Source: Atherinomorus stipes (taxonomy: Eukaryota; Chordata; Actinopteri; Atheriniformes; Atherinidae). From it: DNA of 64,000 nt. The position numbers were made by a program, and so were the translations under genes. Shown here piece by piece: positions 44,101 to 48,290 of the stretch. Below the pieces are notes generated by a model. It worked only from the letters and a program-made list of their open reading frames with translations. It ran no database searches and was not told where the DNA came from. Every line of letters starts with the position of its first letter. Positions within the stretch are counted from its first letter, which is position 1. The stretch is from positions 62,001 through 126,000 of the forward strand of contig JALJCO010013680.1 of the NCBI GenBank assembly GCA_023101725.1. The letters run 5' to 3'.

Positions 44101-46299
44101 TCAATACTTTGATACCAGCCAGATAAAATATCAGAATCAATACTTTTTGGAGTATCAAGATAACACTACACAGATACATAATATGCAATTTGTTTTTACT
44201 TCTGAGAGTTTTAGGCGATGAAATGATGTGAAAGCAGCCAGATTCTAGCTTCTGTATCACATGATGATGGTAGCCAATCAGATGTCATGATGATGCTGCG
44301 ACTGTTAGTGAGGATGATGATGTTTGGTTATTTTTCAGTGCTTTAAAGCAAATTATTGGACATTATGTTTTGGTAAATTTATAATATTACTGTCACATTT
44401 TATATTTAAACATTTTCCACTGAATAAATTCAAAATCCTTGATCTGTACTTAAGTTATCTAATAACGGAAAAAAAGTTTTTAATCTCTTCATTGCTTAAT
44501 TTGCTCATCAATATAACTTATTATTGTTTTAAAAGCATTCTTTCCAGTACTTCTCAGTTTTAATTACATTTATTATTCAACATATTAATGCAAACTGTAC
44601 AGTCATGTTATTTTCTTTTAAAGGACAAAAAGTATTGTATCGATATCAATGAAAAAGTAGCATAAACTACTGGTATCGTGTTGACAGGTAAAATTTTGGT
44701 ATCACCCATCTCTAATTCAAATGAAAAGAAACTGAAAAAGGTAATAATCAATAAAAAATTTACTAAACTATAATTTAGTCAAATAAAATGTTGATTTTGA
44801 ATTGTGGTATTAAAAAAAACAATTTAAACAAACAAACAAAAACCTTTTGCAGACAAATAAATGCAAATTGGATGTCACAGAAAACACTTGATGACAGCAA
44901 TTGCCTCAAAGTGTTTCTCAACATTTGAGCACAACTGCACACAGTCTTGGTGCATCTGGTCTTTTTGCATTTATTTGAATTTATTTGAAAGGCATTTCCG
45001 GGGGTTTGCGGAGCTACTTAAAGTGACTTTACATGAATGTGTAGCCTTTTCATCTAGTCGTCCTCAAAATTATTCATATCCTCCAATTAAAGAAGGGAAA
45101 AAAAAATCAGCTGCCAATGAAATAGGTTGAAATTGACAAAAACGATAATAAATAAAAACTCTACTAAAATCATGACATTCATTTTGGATTGTGGTTCAAA
45201 AATATAACAAACAAACACAAAAAATAAAACAAGTAAACAAGAATGATGGGGCTCCAAAGCTAAAATTTGTTGAGCAACACTTTGAGGCAATCAGGTGTTT
45301 TCTCTAATGTTCATGAAGACGTCTGCACCTGTTGACAGGCATGTTGGTCCACTGTTCAAGGGAAAGGTGCTTTAATCTGTCCAGGGTAGTTTTGTTTGAT
45401 TTTTTTGTAAATTAATATTTTCAACCACAATTCAAAAGCAATCATTTAATTTACTAAATTATAATTTTGTAAATTTTTATTTATTATTAGTTTGTGTAGT
45501 TTCCTGTTATTTGAATTACTGTTGAGAATTAAGCTTTTTCTTTACTTGGAGAGTATGAATCATTTTGAGGGCGACTAACATCCCCCACCCCCCAACTTTC
45601 TGTCTTTTGCATCCATTTGGGTTCATTTCATCATCAATGATCTTATCATCTTTGTGATTGTTTTACTCCTACTTTTAGTTATTCATATTTATTAAATAAA
45701 TAATGTTTTTCAACCTTTTTCTAGTCATTCTCCATTTCTTTGGTCGGTTTATGACCTAATTGGTGTTTTTTCATCTTTGCTGGTCATTTGCTGCCTTTTA
45801 TGTTTCTTCACTGTATCATCTAAACACAAATAAGACGGTTTTCTTTCTTGTTTTGTTCAGTTTCTCTTTGGTTTATCAGCTGAATCTGGTTGATTTGAAA
45901 GAAAAATGCATCTGAAGTCTTGTTTTCAGCGAAGTTGATGTCAGTTACACCAGAATGACATTTCTATACACACATTAGTTGATTTTGGGGGGCTGGATGT
46001 CGACCCTTTGGCATGTTATCCCTGTCTAATAAGCCCCCACATCTCATTCTTACCTCTGCATAAACGAAGAGCGGCAGGACCAGCACCGCCAGCAGCAAGT
46101 CTGCAAACGCCAGACTTACTATGAAGTAGTTTGTGGTCGTTTTTAAAGCTTTCTCCAAGTAAACGCTAAGGCACACGAGCACGTTTCCACCGATGACAAT
46201 CACAATAAGCAAAATCCCGAATATGAGCGCAGGGAAATTGTAGTGCGCGACGTCAGGCGCCGGCAGCGTGTCGTTAGAAGCGGTGAGGTTGCCAGACAT
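10993..46299 (-). CDS. drd4: Dopamine receptor D4-like GPCR, complete four-exon gene
   Basis: Join of 46299-46054, 41832-41720, 27559-26964 and 11195-10993: 1158 nt, 385 residues plus stop, with all introns GT-AG. The product is a seven-helix class A receptor expected to bind dopamine at the plasma membrane and couple to Gi/o (family knowledge). Visible landmarks: N-terminal glycosylation motifs at N4 and N9; N39 (1.50); D67 (2.50); C95 and C172 for the extracellular disulfide; D102 (3.32), the amine-binding Asp; D119-R120-F121 in place of DRY, as in D4 receptors; S183, S184 and S187 in helix 5; CWTPFF 324-329; H332; NPIIY 362-366; and a C-terminus ending in Cys-Cys. The third cytoplasmic loop is about 95 residues, rich in Pro and Gln, without the 16-residue repeats of human DRD4. 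D4 identity is favoured over D2/D3 by the exon pattern and the loop-flanking sequence. I cannot tell drd4a from drd4b. Confidence 0.95.
11432..11660 (+). mobile_element. tRNA-derived SINE
   Basis: The head has tRNA-like promoter boxes: a box-A-like ggctgtagttcaggtgg and a box-B-like atcgattccagg. Next comes the body segment gtgtccttggacaagacact, and then a LINE-like tail, taaagcgctttgag and aaagcgctatataagta. A second, internally deleted copy is at 14868-15078. Confidence 0.75.
11745..12647. mobile_element. Fold-back MITE, family AGGAATAGTACACCC, copy 1
   Basis: The left arm (about 11745-12060) and right arm (about 12340-12647) are reverse complements, sharing landmarks such as ttttttaatatctcaaatgc and ttgacaag. 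The right end is CCT followed by TTAA (12648-12651). The left terminus is damaged (tttggaata in place of TTAAAGGAATAG, with a 3-base deletion). It lies only about 550 bp from the exon 4 acceptor, inside intron 3. Confidence 0.85.
12652..13575. other. Intronic DNA, no gene identified
   Basis: Part of drd4 intron 3. No recognised element or exon; the open frames here lack domains. Confidence 0.5.
13581..13735 (-). repeat. 45-bp minisatellite, about 3.4 units
   Basis: Units begin gtccctccatcagacctg at 13581, 13626, 13671 and 13716 (partial), an exact 45-bp period. Reverse-complemented, the unit matches the larger array at 38305-38850. 45 is a multiple of three and the unit has no stop, which creates spurious open frames. 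Confidence 0.93.
13740..14866. other. Intronic DNA, no gene identified
   Basis: Part of drd4 intron 3, with no clear repeat boundary. Confidence 0.5.
14868..15078 (+). mobile_element. tRNA-derived SINE, second copy
   Basis: Same family as 11432-11660: ggctgtagctcaggtggaag (box A), a diverged box B region, a deletion leading directly into ggggcaagacactgaacccc, then the tail taaagcgctttgagtggtca and tgtataagtacac. The box B part is partly lost. Confidence 0.75.
15261..16155. mobile_element. Fold-back MITE, family AGGAATAGTACACCC, copy 2
   Basis: TTAA at 15257-15260 and 16156-16159, with termini AGGAATAGTACACCCAC on both strands. The left arm matches the other copies well. The distal part of the right arm, about 15925-16130, is abnormally G/A/T-rich and only loosely alignable, although the last 25 bases are intact. 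This is unusual for a fold-back and may be a sequencing artefact. Confidence 0.85.
16160..16494. other. Intronic DNA, no gene identified
   Basis: A short spacer between two TTAA-flanked elements. Nothing recognised. Confidence 0.5.
16499..17081. mobile_element. TTAA-flanked MITE with AGCAGAACTAAGTAACT termini
   Basis: TTAA at 16495-16498 and 17082-17085. The left end is AGCAGAACTAAGTAACT; the right end reverse-complemented is AGCAAGACTAGGTAACT. The interior has short repeats of gaaccggttc and gaaccagttt type. Non-coding. Confidence 0.72.
18100..19121. mobile_element. Fold-back MITE, family AGGATAAGTTT
   Basis: TTAA at 18096-18099 on the left and TTAC (one mismatch) at 19122-19125 on the right. 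The termini are AGGATAAGTTTATTTTTTTC and the complementary end aaacttatcct. Arms share ggaccttatttctaggag with its complement, and tgcatcactttgagtcctt with its complement. Related single arms occur at 40370-40600 and 40700-40985. Confidence 0.8.
19126..19990. other. Intronic DNA, no gene identified
   Basis: Part of drd4 intron 3. No recognised exon or element boundary. Confidence 0.5.
19995..20115 (-). pseudogene. Tc1 transposase fragment
   Basis: The minus strand reads [20 protein letters not shown], the counterpart of [19 protein letters not shown] in the Tc1 copy at 0.5-2 kb. Only this catalytic-core segment remains. Confidence 0.65.
20821..21292 (-). pseudogene. Tc1-like transposon, 3' half, minus strand (copy A)
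   Basis: Minus-strand blocks, N to [21 protein letters not shown], then [19 protein letters not shown], then [20 protein letters not shown], ending in the terminal-repeat-like ggacctgataaagtggc. This is a different Tc1 family from the one at 0.5 kb. The segment that should contain the third catalytic residue (usually an NPIEHLW motif) is deleted between the GPLVPT and TKISEE blocks. A partial plus-strand copy of the same family is at 24425-24904. Confidence 0.8.
21480..21600 (-). repeat. LINE 3'-end-like fragment
   Basis: aaatcaagtttatttatatagccct matches the common fish motif at retrotransposon 3' ends, here reading into the minus strand. Related tails are at 27970, 52080-52325 and 60665-60790. 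Confidence 0.5.
21780..22360. repeat. Dispersed repeat shared with 27690-28560
   Basis: Shares several blocks with the 27.7-28.56 kb region, for example caccagagttg then aaaatctga, gcagcttctggagtaa, aacacct, and ccagacacggtgcag then gacgtcgttctctggccttg. This copy lacks the LINE-derived insert present at about 27970-28327. Non-coding, probably a decayed DNA transposon. Confidence 0.6.
22535..22556 (+). repeat. Poly-G run of 22
   Basis: An uninterrupted G homopolymer. A second of about 21 is at 31264-31284. Length is likely inexact in any assembly. Confidence 0.9.
22560..24420. other. Intronic DNA, no gene identified
   Basis: Part of drd4 intron 3. At about 23660 there is a short piece (actggcgacctgtccat) of the SINE-like unit seen intact at 25635-25760. 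Otherwise nothing recognised. Confidence 0.5.
24425..24904 (+). pseudogene. Tc1-like transposon, 5'/middle part, plus strand (copy B)
   Basis: Plus-strand remnants run from the HTH region ([13 protein letters not shown]) through [12 protein letters not shown] and [12 protein letters not shown] to [20 protein letters not shown] and FSWPTLGPL, with frameshifts and stops. It breaks off right after gggcccctta. About 190 bp overlaps copy A (20821-21292) in reverse orientation, so the two make an imperfect inverted pair about 3.2 kb apart. Confidence 0.8.
25336..26254. mobile_element. hAT-like element with SINE insertion
   Basis: Ends TAGGGGGGGTATTGGC and, reverse-complemented, TAGGGGTGGGACAAAATATC. 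Flanking 8-mers GTACCACT (25328-25335) and GTACCAGT (26255-26262) differ at one base. The interior has cgatat/atatcg-rich subterminal sequence typical of this fish MITE type. The open frame of about 172 codons on the minus strand here has no transposase motifs. Confidence 0.75.
25635..25760 (+). mobile_element. Short retroposon (SINE-like) with 15-bp target duplication
   Basis: ACTATTGTCCCCCTG flanks both sides (25620-25634 and 25761-25775), a 15-bp duplication typical of LINE-mediated insertion. The body contains actggcgacctgtccaggat, gggataggctccagca and ggataagcggtatagaaaat, a highly dispersed fish repeat. It ends with a short (gact)n tail. Confidence 0.88.
26252..26326. repeat. Short hairpin MITE, Tc1-like termini
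   Basis: CCAGTCAAAAGTTTGGACA and its complement at the other end enclose about 36 bp. This is the minimal inverted-repeat form of a Tc1-type end. The hAT-like element at 25336 inserted at its left edge. Confidence 0.7.
26505..26575 (+). pseudogene. Tc1 transposase C-terminal fragment
   Basis: Reads [15 protein letters not shown] on the plus strand, the counterpart of [14 protein letters not shown] in copy A. Only this piece is present. Confidence 0.55.
26964..27559 (-). CDS. drd4: drd4 coding exon 3 (residues 120-319)
   Basis: This exon covers cytoplasmic loop 2, helix 4, extracellular loop 2, helix 5 and the whole third cytoplasmic loop, up to the start of helix 6. The acceptor is gcag|GTTC, completing Arg120. 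The donor is GTGG|gtgagt, leaving Gly319 split in phase 1. Extracellular loop 2 contains Cys172. Helix 5 carries SS..S at 183, 184 and 187 for catechol contacts. Loop 3 contains proline-rich stretches (about 236-253), a QQQ run near 293-295 and a basic exit, [19 protein letters not shown]. The exon is GC-rich compared with its flanks, as expected for coding sequence in an AT-rich fish intron background. Confidence 0.95.
27690..28560. repeat. Dispersed repeat shared with 21780-22360, carrying a LINE insert
   Basis: Same block order as the 21.8-kb copy, but interrupted between caatctga (about 27965) and ctccagacacgg (about 28333). Confidence 0.6.
27968..28328 (-). mobile_element. 5'-truncated LINE 3' end
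   Basis: The minus strand encodes the conserved end of a non-LTR reverse-transcriptase [15 protein letters not shown], with [15 protein letters not shown] in a shifted frame. This is followed by a non-coding tail ending in ttatttata-type sequence complementary to 27980-28000. The 21.8-kb copy of the host repeat lacks this block. A short tctgatg/tctgatt repeat flanks it. Confidence 0.72.
28640..29113 (+). mobile_element. hAT-family non-autonomous element with a transposase N-terminal remnant
   Basis: A perfect 8-bp duplication ATGCACAC lies at 28632-28639 and 29114-29121. Termini are CAGGGGGTCGCG and CAGAGGTTGCGC. A plus-strand frame from 28817 reads [17 protein letters not shown] and a charged stretch to a stop at 28972. 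This resembles the first residues of hAT/ZMYM-type proteins (an FFKK-type start), so this may be an internally deleted autonomous element. Confidence 0.85.
29395..30140 (-). repeat. Dispersed repeat, copy of the 53.83-55.1 kb repeat in reverse
   Basis: Contains two tandem ctgtaaacatgtttatttctg units (about 29995-30040) and the segment cctgtcaatcaaaaggacacgcc, both present in reverse complement near 53930 and 55050. It carries its own hAT insertion at 29522-29937. Confidence 0.75.
29522..29937. mobile_element. hAT-like MITE
   Basis: 8-bp duplication GTTGACAT at 29514-29521 and 29938-29945. Termini TATGAATGGGCGATAT and TAGGGATGGGCAATAT. The corresponding site in the 54-kb copy of the host repeat (catgtcaactatgag near 54960) is empty. 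Confidence 0.88.
30141..31935. other. Intronic DNA, no gene identified
   Basis: Part of drd4 intron 2. Apart from a poly-G run of about 21 (31264-31284) inside an AT-rich segment, nothing recognised. Confidence 0.5.
31264..31284 (+). repeat. Poly-G run of about 21
   Basis: Homopolymer flanked by ttt and tggtgg. Probably unstable and of uncertain length. Confidence 0.9.
31890..32300. repeat. gagaccaagac-type degenerate repeat
   Basis: Many short variants of gagaccaagaccgagac (31940-31985) and agaccaggactgagacc (32190-32275) on either side of an AT-rich core. The whole looks like the termini of a decayed MITE in which the motif occurs in direct orientation. Confidence 0.5.
32401..32944. mobile_element. 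TTAA-type MITE, uninterrupted copy of the 7.5-kb element
   Basis: TTAG (degraded TTAA) precedes AGGCATCATACAAGATGTTT on the left. The right end, reverse-complemented, is AAGGTGCTATAGAAGATGTT, followed by TTAA at 32945-32948. The interior is collinear in reverse orientation with 7543-9383 minus its inserts. Confidence 0.75.
32994..33283. mobile_element. Short MITE with about 35-bp inverted termini
   Basis: Left tacagatgcggacatgaaaa and right (reverse complement) tacagatgcagacatgaaaa continue as an inverted repeat into ttctgc. The minus-strand open frame across it is an artefact of this structure. Confidence 0.7.
33284..36040. other. Intronic DNA with low-complexity and small repeats
   Basis: Contains an A-rich stretch with aataaaaa runs (33360-33475), a LINE-tail-like ending at 33700-33815, a cccctaaccctaacc segment near 35330, and a small MITE-like block rich in gtacc/ggtac (35610-35790). 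No gene. Confidence 0.5.
36042..36985 (-). mobile_element. 5'-truncated non-LTR retrotransposon (CR1/L2/Rex1-like)
   Basis: The minus-strand frame 36982-36572 encodes the C-terminal part of a reverse transcriptase: [36 protein letters not shown] and [11 protein letters not shown]. After a frameshift, a second frame (36618-36319) gives [11 protein letters not shown] and [10 protein letters not shown]. This is the standard thumb/C-terminal region of CR1/L2/Rex-type elements. The 3' end is ttattaagatccccattag on the plus strand. Everything 5' of the thumb, including the catalytic YADD motif and the endonuclease, is absent. Confidence 0.88.
36986..38304. other. Intronic DNA, no gene identified
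   Basis: Part of drd4 intron 2. A 118-codon plus-strand frame (37761-38117) is the best open frame but has no recognisable domain. It is left uncalled. Confidence 0.5.
38305..38850 (+). repeat. 45-bp minisatellite, about 12 units
   Basis: The unit reads ggtctgatggagggacggat then cctccccagaacctggacta then taaca. About 12 units vary by single bases and 1-3 bp indels (gaaggag or gatggag, ggtctga or ggtccga). It is the same unit as the short array at 13581-13735, in opposite orientation and 24.6 kb away in another drd4 intron. Open frames through it encode a 15-residue repeat ([15 protein letters not shown]) that is almost certainly not expressed. Confidence 0.95.
38851..39653. other. Intronic DNA, no gene identified
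   Basis: Nothing recognised. Confidence 0.5.
39654..40105. repeat. Dispersed repeat with a copy at 51440-51660
   Basis: Shared blocks with 51.44 kb: cccccaaggggtggcca, gccacccctg, cttatatttgaatgtcaaaa and aatgaaataaataaaa. Probably a DNA-transposon remnant. Confidence 0.55.
40110..40368. mobile_element. Half of a cactgcaaaaac-type fold-back MITE
   Basis: Contains aatctgccaa, tcatatctcactgaaatg-like sequence, ttattttgagtgtgatgaga and the terminus gagtttttgcag. These match the right half of the complete element at 60437-61076. Confidence 0.65.
40370..40600. mobile_element. Right arm of an AGGATAAGTTT-type fold-back MITE
   Basis: Carries ttttgctgcagataatg, gtgatgcagaaatgttac and tcctagaaataaggtc, ending agttatcctttttTTAA-like. 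It corresponds to the right arm of 18100-19121. It starts exactly where the preceding half-element stops. Confidence 0.65.
40700..40990. mobile_element. Second right arm of an AGGATAAGTTT-type fold-back MITE
   Basis: Contains caggacaatagttgtcgtt, gttttgctgcagataatgtc, aaagtgatgcagaaatttta and agaagtaaggtccaggttg, again matching the right half of 18100-19121. Confidence 0.65.
41720..41832 (-). CDS. drd4: drd4 coding exon 2 (residues 83-120)
   Basis: This 113-nt exon encodes extracellular loop 1 and helix 3. The acceptor is a (TG)n-rich tract ending in gcag just before TTTCAGGGAGG. The donor follows GAC AG as gtatgt, giving phase 2. Visible residues are the disulfide Cys95, the ligand-binding Asp102 in [10 protein letters not shown], and Asp119-Arg120, the start of the DRY-equivalent motif whose Arg codon is split by intron 2. 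The loop segment after helix 2 (QGGVW) is typical of D4-type receptors. Confidence 0.95.
42585..43655. mobile_element. Fold-back MITE, family AGGAATAGTACACCC, copy 3
   Basis: TTAA at 42581-42584 and 43656-43659, with both termini complete. Arms match copies 1, 2 and 4. The right arm is split by a foreign block at about 43250-43460. Confidence 0.88.
43250..43460 (+). mobile_element. SINE-like insert in a fold-back arm
   Basis: Absent from the other family copies at the ttgacaagtttttgtggact site. CAAGTTTT occurs on both sides (43242-43249 and 43461-43468). The insert contains tatccccgaggggaaatt and ttaaggaccttgctcaggg, both frequent in dispersed fish retroposons. Confidence 0.65.
44006..45310. 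mobile_element. Tc1-like transposon remnant, interrupted
   Basis: Begins with acagttgtgctcaaatgttt, a Tc1-type terminus, and recurs as tttgagcacaactgcac near 44930. Blocks at 45100-45310 (aatcagctgccaatgaaat, cgatggggctcc-like, tttgttgagcaacactttga) recur in the same orientation at 47215-47455. No transposase can be read. Confidence 0.55.
44073..44714. mobile_element. hAT-like MITE
   Basis: Perfect 8-bp duplication ATTCAAAT at 44065-44072 and 44715-44722. Ends TATGGATGTGCACATCGATA and, reverse-complemented, TAGAGATGGGTGATACC. Subterminal atcgatacc/ggtatcg sequence. Non-coding. Confidence 0.85.
45311..46000. other. Intronic DNA, no gene identified
   Basis: AT-rich end of intron 1 near exon 1. 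Nothing recognised. Confidence 0.5.
46054..46299 (-). CDS. drd4: drd4 coding exon 1 (residues 1-82)
   Basis: This exon holds the extracellular N-terminus, helix 1 (about residues 23-46) and helix 2 (about 58-80). The ATG at 46299 has an A at -3 (context gggaccATG). It is followed by two N-glycosylation sequons, NLT and NDT, which fits a type III receptor N-terminus with no signal peptide. The hallmarks GNV (38-40) and LAFAD (63-67) are present. The exon ends after codon 82 (Glu) at a clear donor, GAG|gtaaga, in phase 0. Reading on past the donor reaches a stop after about 28 intron-encoded residues. Confidence 0.95.
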
Positions 46300-46560
46300 G
46301 GTCCCCGGTGGTGCGCCGCGCGCCGCAGACTGACGTGCTCCTGGTCCGACGGAGGGCGGCTCTCTTCGGAGTAGTTCTCATCTATGAACCGCATCCAACC
46401 GCCCCGACAGAAGCGCTGCGGTTTCAGGCACGAGCTCTCTCCCGGGAAGAGGCGCTCCGTCAGCTCGGTGCGCTCCGCTCTTCAAGCGCAAAGTCCCAGC
46501 GCGGTTCCCGCATTCACGTCAGCCTCTGCTCCGCTCTCCTTTAAAATTTAGTCGCTTGTT
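46300..46560 (-). promoter_or_regulatory. drd4: CpG-rich 5' flank and probable 5' UTR/promoter region of drd4
   Basis: The 260 bases directly upstream of the drd4 ATG are markedly GC- and CpG-rich (for example gcgccgcgcgccgc near 46313), unlike the AT-rich surroundings. The CpG richness continues into exon 1. This is what a CpG-island-type promoter with a short 5' UTR would look like. No TATA box or transcription start can be fixed from sequence alone. Confidence 0.5.
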
Positions 46561-47210
46561 TTAACTTCCGAAGTCGCGTAGCATTATGTGGATCGGTTTC
46601 CCCGCCGTCTCCTGCGGGAACAAGTTTGCACAGTGGACGAATCAGAAAGCAAGTGCAAATCCGTCCGCACAAAGCTTCTTACTGAGGCTCTGCTCGCTGT
46701 GTGTGAACATTCTCAGCAGGGTGCAGAATCAGGTTCAGGTCACTAACAATGAGGTGATCAAAAGCTCAGATCAAGTCCGTAGAAATGGAGGCAAAACTGC
46801 GTGTAGATCTCCCAGAGATAGTTAAATATGCGCAGCTTAATTTGTAATTGATAGAAATGTGCGCAATAATAAACCCAAGGATTCTGGAGGACCGTTATTC
46901 CGCAGGTCTGAGAGGTTTTCCTGCTCCAATACACATGATTCAAATCATTAGATCACTAACAGACTGGTGCATAACTTGACAACCTGATTAGAGCCATTTG
47001 ATCCTCTTAGTCAGGTGTGTTGGAGCAGGGAAGCATCTAAAAATCTGTGGGATAGTGGTCCTGAAGACCTCACATAAAAAAATAAAAAAAAAGTTCTTAA
47101 GCCTCCCTGCACAAAATAATAAATTTATTGCAAAAAGAAAAAAAAAAAATCAGTCCAGATAACTCGACCAATTGTACCCTCAATATTAAAGGAGTCAAAG
47201 TTTACATACT
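46561..47210. other. Upstream flank of drd4, no gene identified
   Basis: No exon or repeat boundary recognised. The first 200 bases may belong to the drd4 promoter region. Confidence 0.45.
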
Positions 47211-47450
47211 CTCCCTTTAAAGACAGAAAAAATCAGCTGCCAGTGAAATAAGTAGAAATTGACAAAAGCAACAATAAAAATTATATGAAAATCATGACAT
47301 TGATTTTGAATTGTGGTTTGAAAGAAATCTTCAAAAACAAACATGCAAAAAATAAAACAAGTAAACAAGCACGATGGGGCTCCGAAGCTAAAATTTTGTT
47401 GAGCAACACTTTGAGGTAATCACTGCAATCAGGTGTTTTCTCTACACTAC

Positions 47451-48290
47451 AAAAACTTAAATTTTACCAAGTACATTTTTCTCATTTCTAGTCAAAATAT
47501 CTCAGCACACGTAAAATAAGACAAAATTACCTAAAGAGAAACATTTCAGTGAGATAAACGAGCTTGTTTAAAGGTACAGTATGTAAAAAAATCAGAGGTC
47601 AGTAGAAAAATGTTATATATAATTCAAAAGTGTTTCTACTGATGTGTAATTGCTTCACTAGAATAGCTGTTATATGTTTATTTTCTTTGAATGAGTCATT
47701 TACATCTACTTGTTGGGGGGTGCACATATGGAGGCTGCCATATTTGTTCCACCATTTTTACTACGGTGCCCCTGAATGGACAAAAGAATGGGTGTGAAGT
47801 AAGAACCCTCTGAACATTAAAACTGCTGTACCAGCTTTTTTAAACAGGAGTTAGAGCACTGTTTGGGATAAGTAATGCCTCAAAAGTAGTTACTCATAGA
47901 ACAGTGATAGCTACACCTAAGACCACTGGATCCACTCACAGATAAAAACATCTTTATGTCTGGGAGAATTTTGACCACTAACAGCCACCATACATTCACT
48001 ACAGTGCTTAGAATATGAAGTCATTTGAATGAAAAAATATTTTTTTGCAATACCCATCTTCACCACTAGATGTCAGTAATTCTTCCATACTGTACCTTTA
48101 AAGACAAATGCATTTTATTTCAAGAAATCTAATCAAGTAAATTTACTTGTTCCATTGGCAGAATTTTTTTTCTTTTACAAGCAAAAAAAATCCTTGGCTA
48201 TTCTTGAAATAAGTAAAAAAAAAAAAATTTTTTTTTAAAATGTTTTTTTGCTTGTAATAAGCAAAAAATTCTGCCAGCTCCCCTCTGAAA
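47451..48290. mobile_element. Fold-back MITE of cactgcaaaaac type with a nested MITE
   Basis: Same family as 60437-61076: ctacaaaaacttaaatttta, agtcaaaatatctcagcaca and gaaacatttcagtgagata on the left; gcattttatttcaagaaatc and ttggcagaattttt after the insert. Split by the element at 47572. Confidence 0.7.
47572..48097. mobile_element. TTAA-flanked MITE with AGGTACAGTATG termini
   Basis: TTAA at 47568-47571 and 48098-48101. Left AGGTACAGTATGTAAAAAAA; right reverse-complemented AGGTACAGTATGGAAGAATT. The uninterrupted host sequence (cttgttttaaggcaatgcat) is at about 60560. A right-end fragment of the same family lies at 3950-3995. Confidence 0.88.

Larger units (their letters stand above)
41833..46053 (-). 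other. drd4: drd4 intron 1
   Basis: About 4.2 kb, phase 0, gtaaga to gcag. The part near exon 2 (41840-42580) has no recognisable repeat; the rest contains the elements listed below. Confidence 0.9.
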
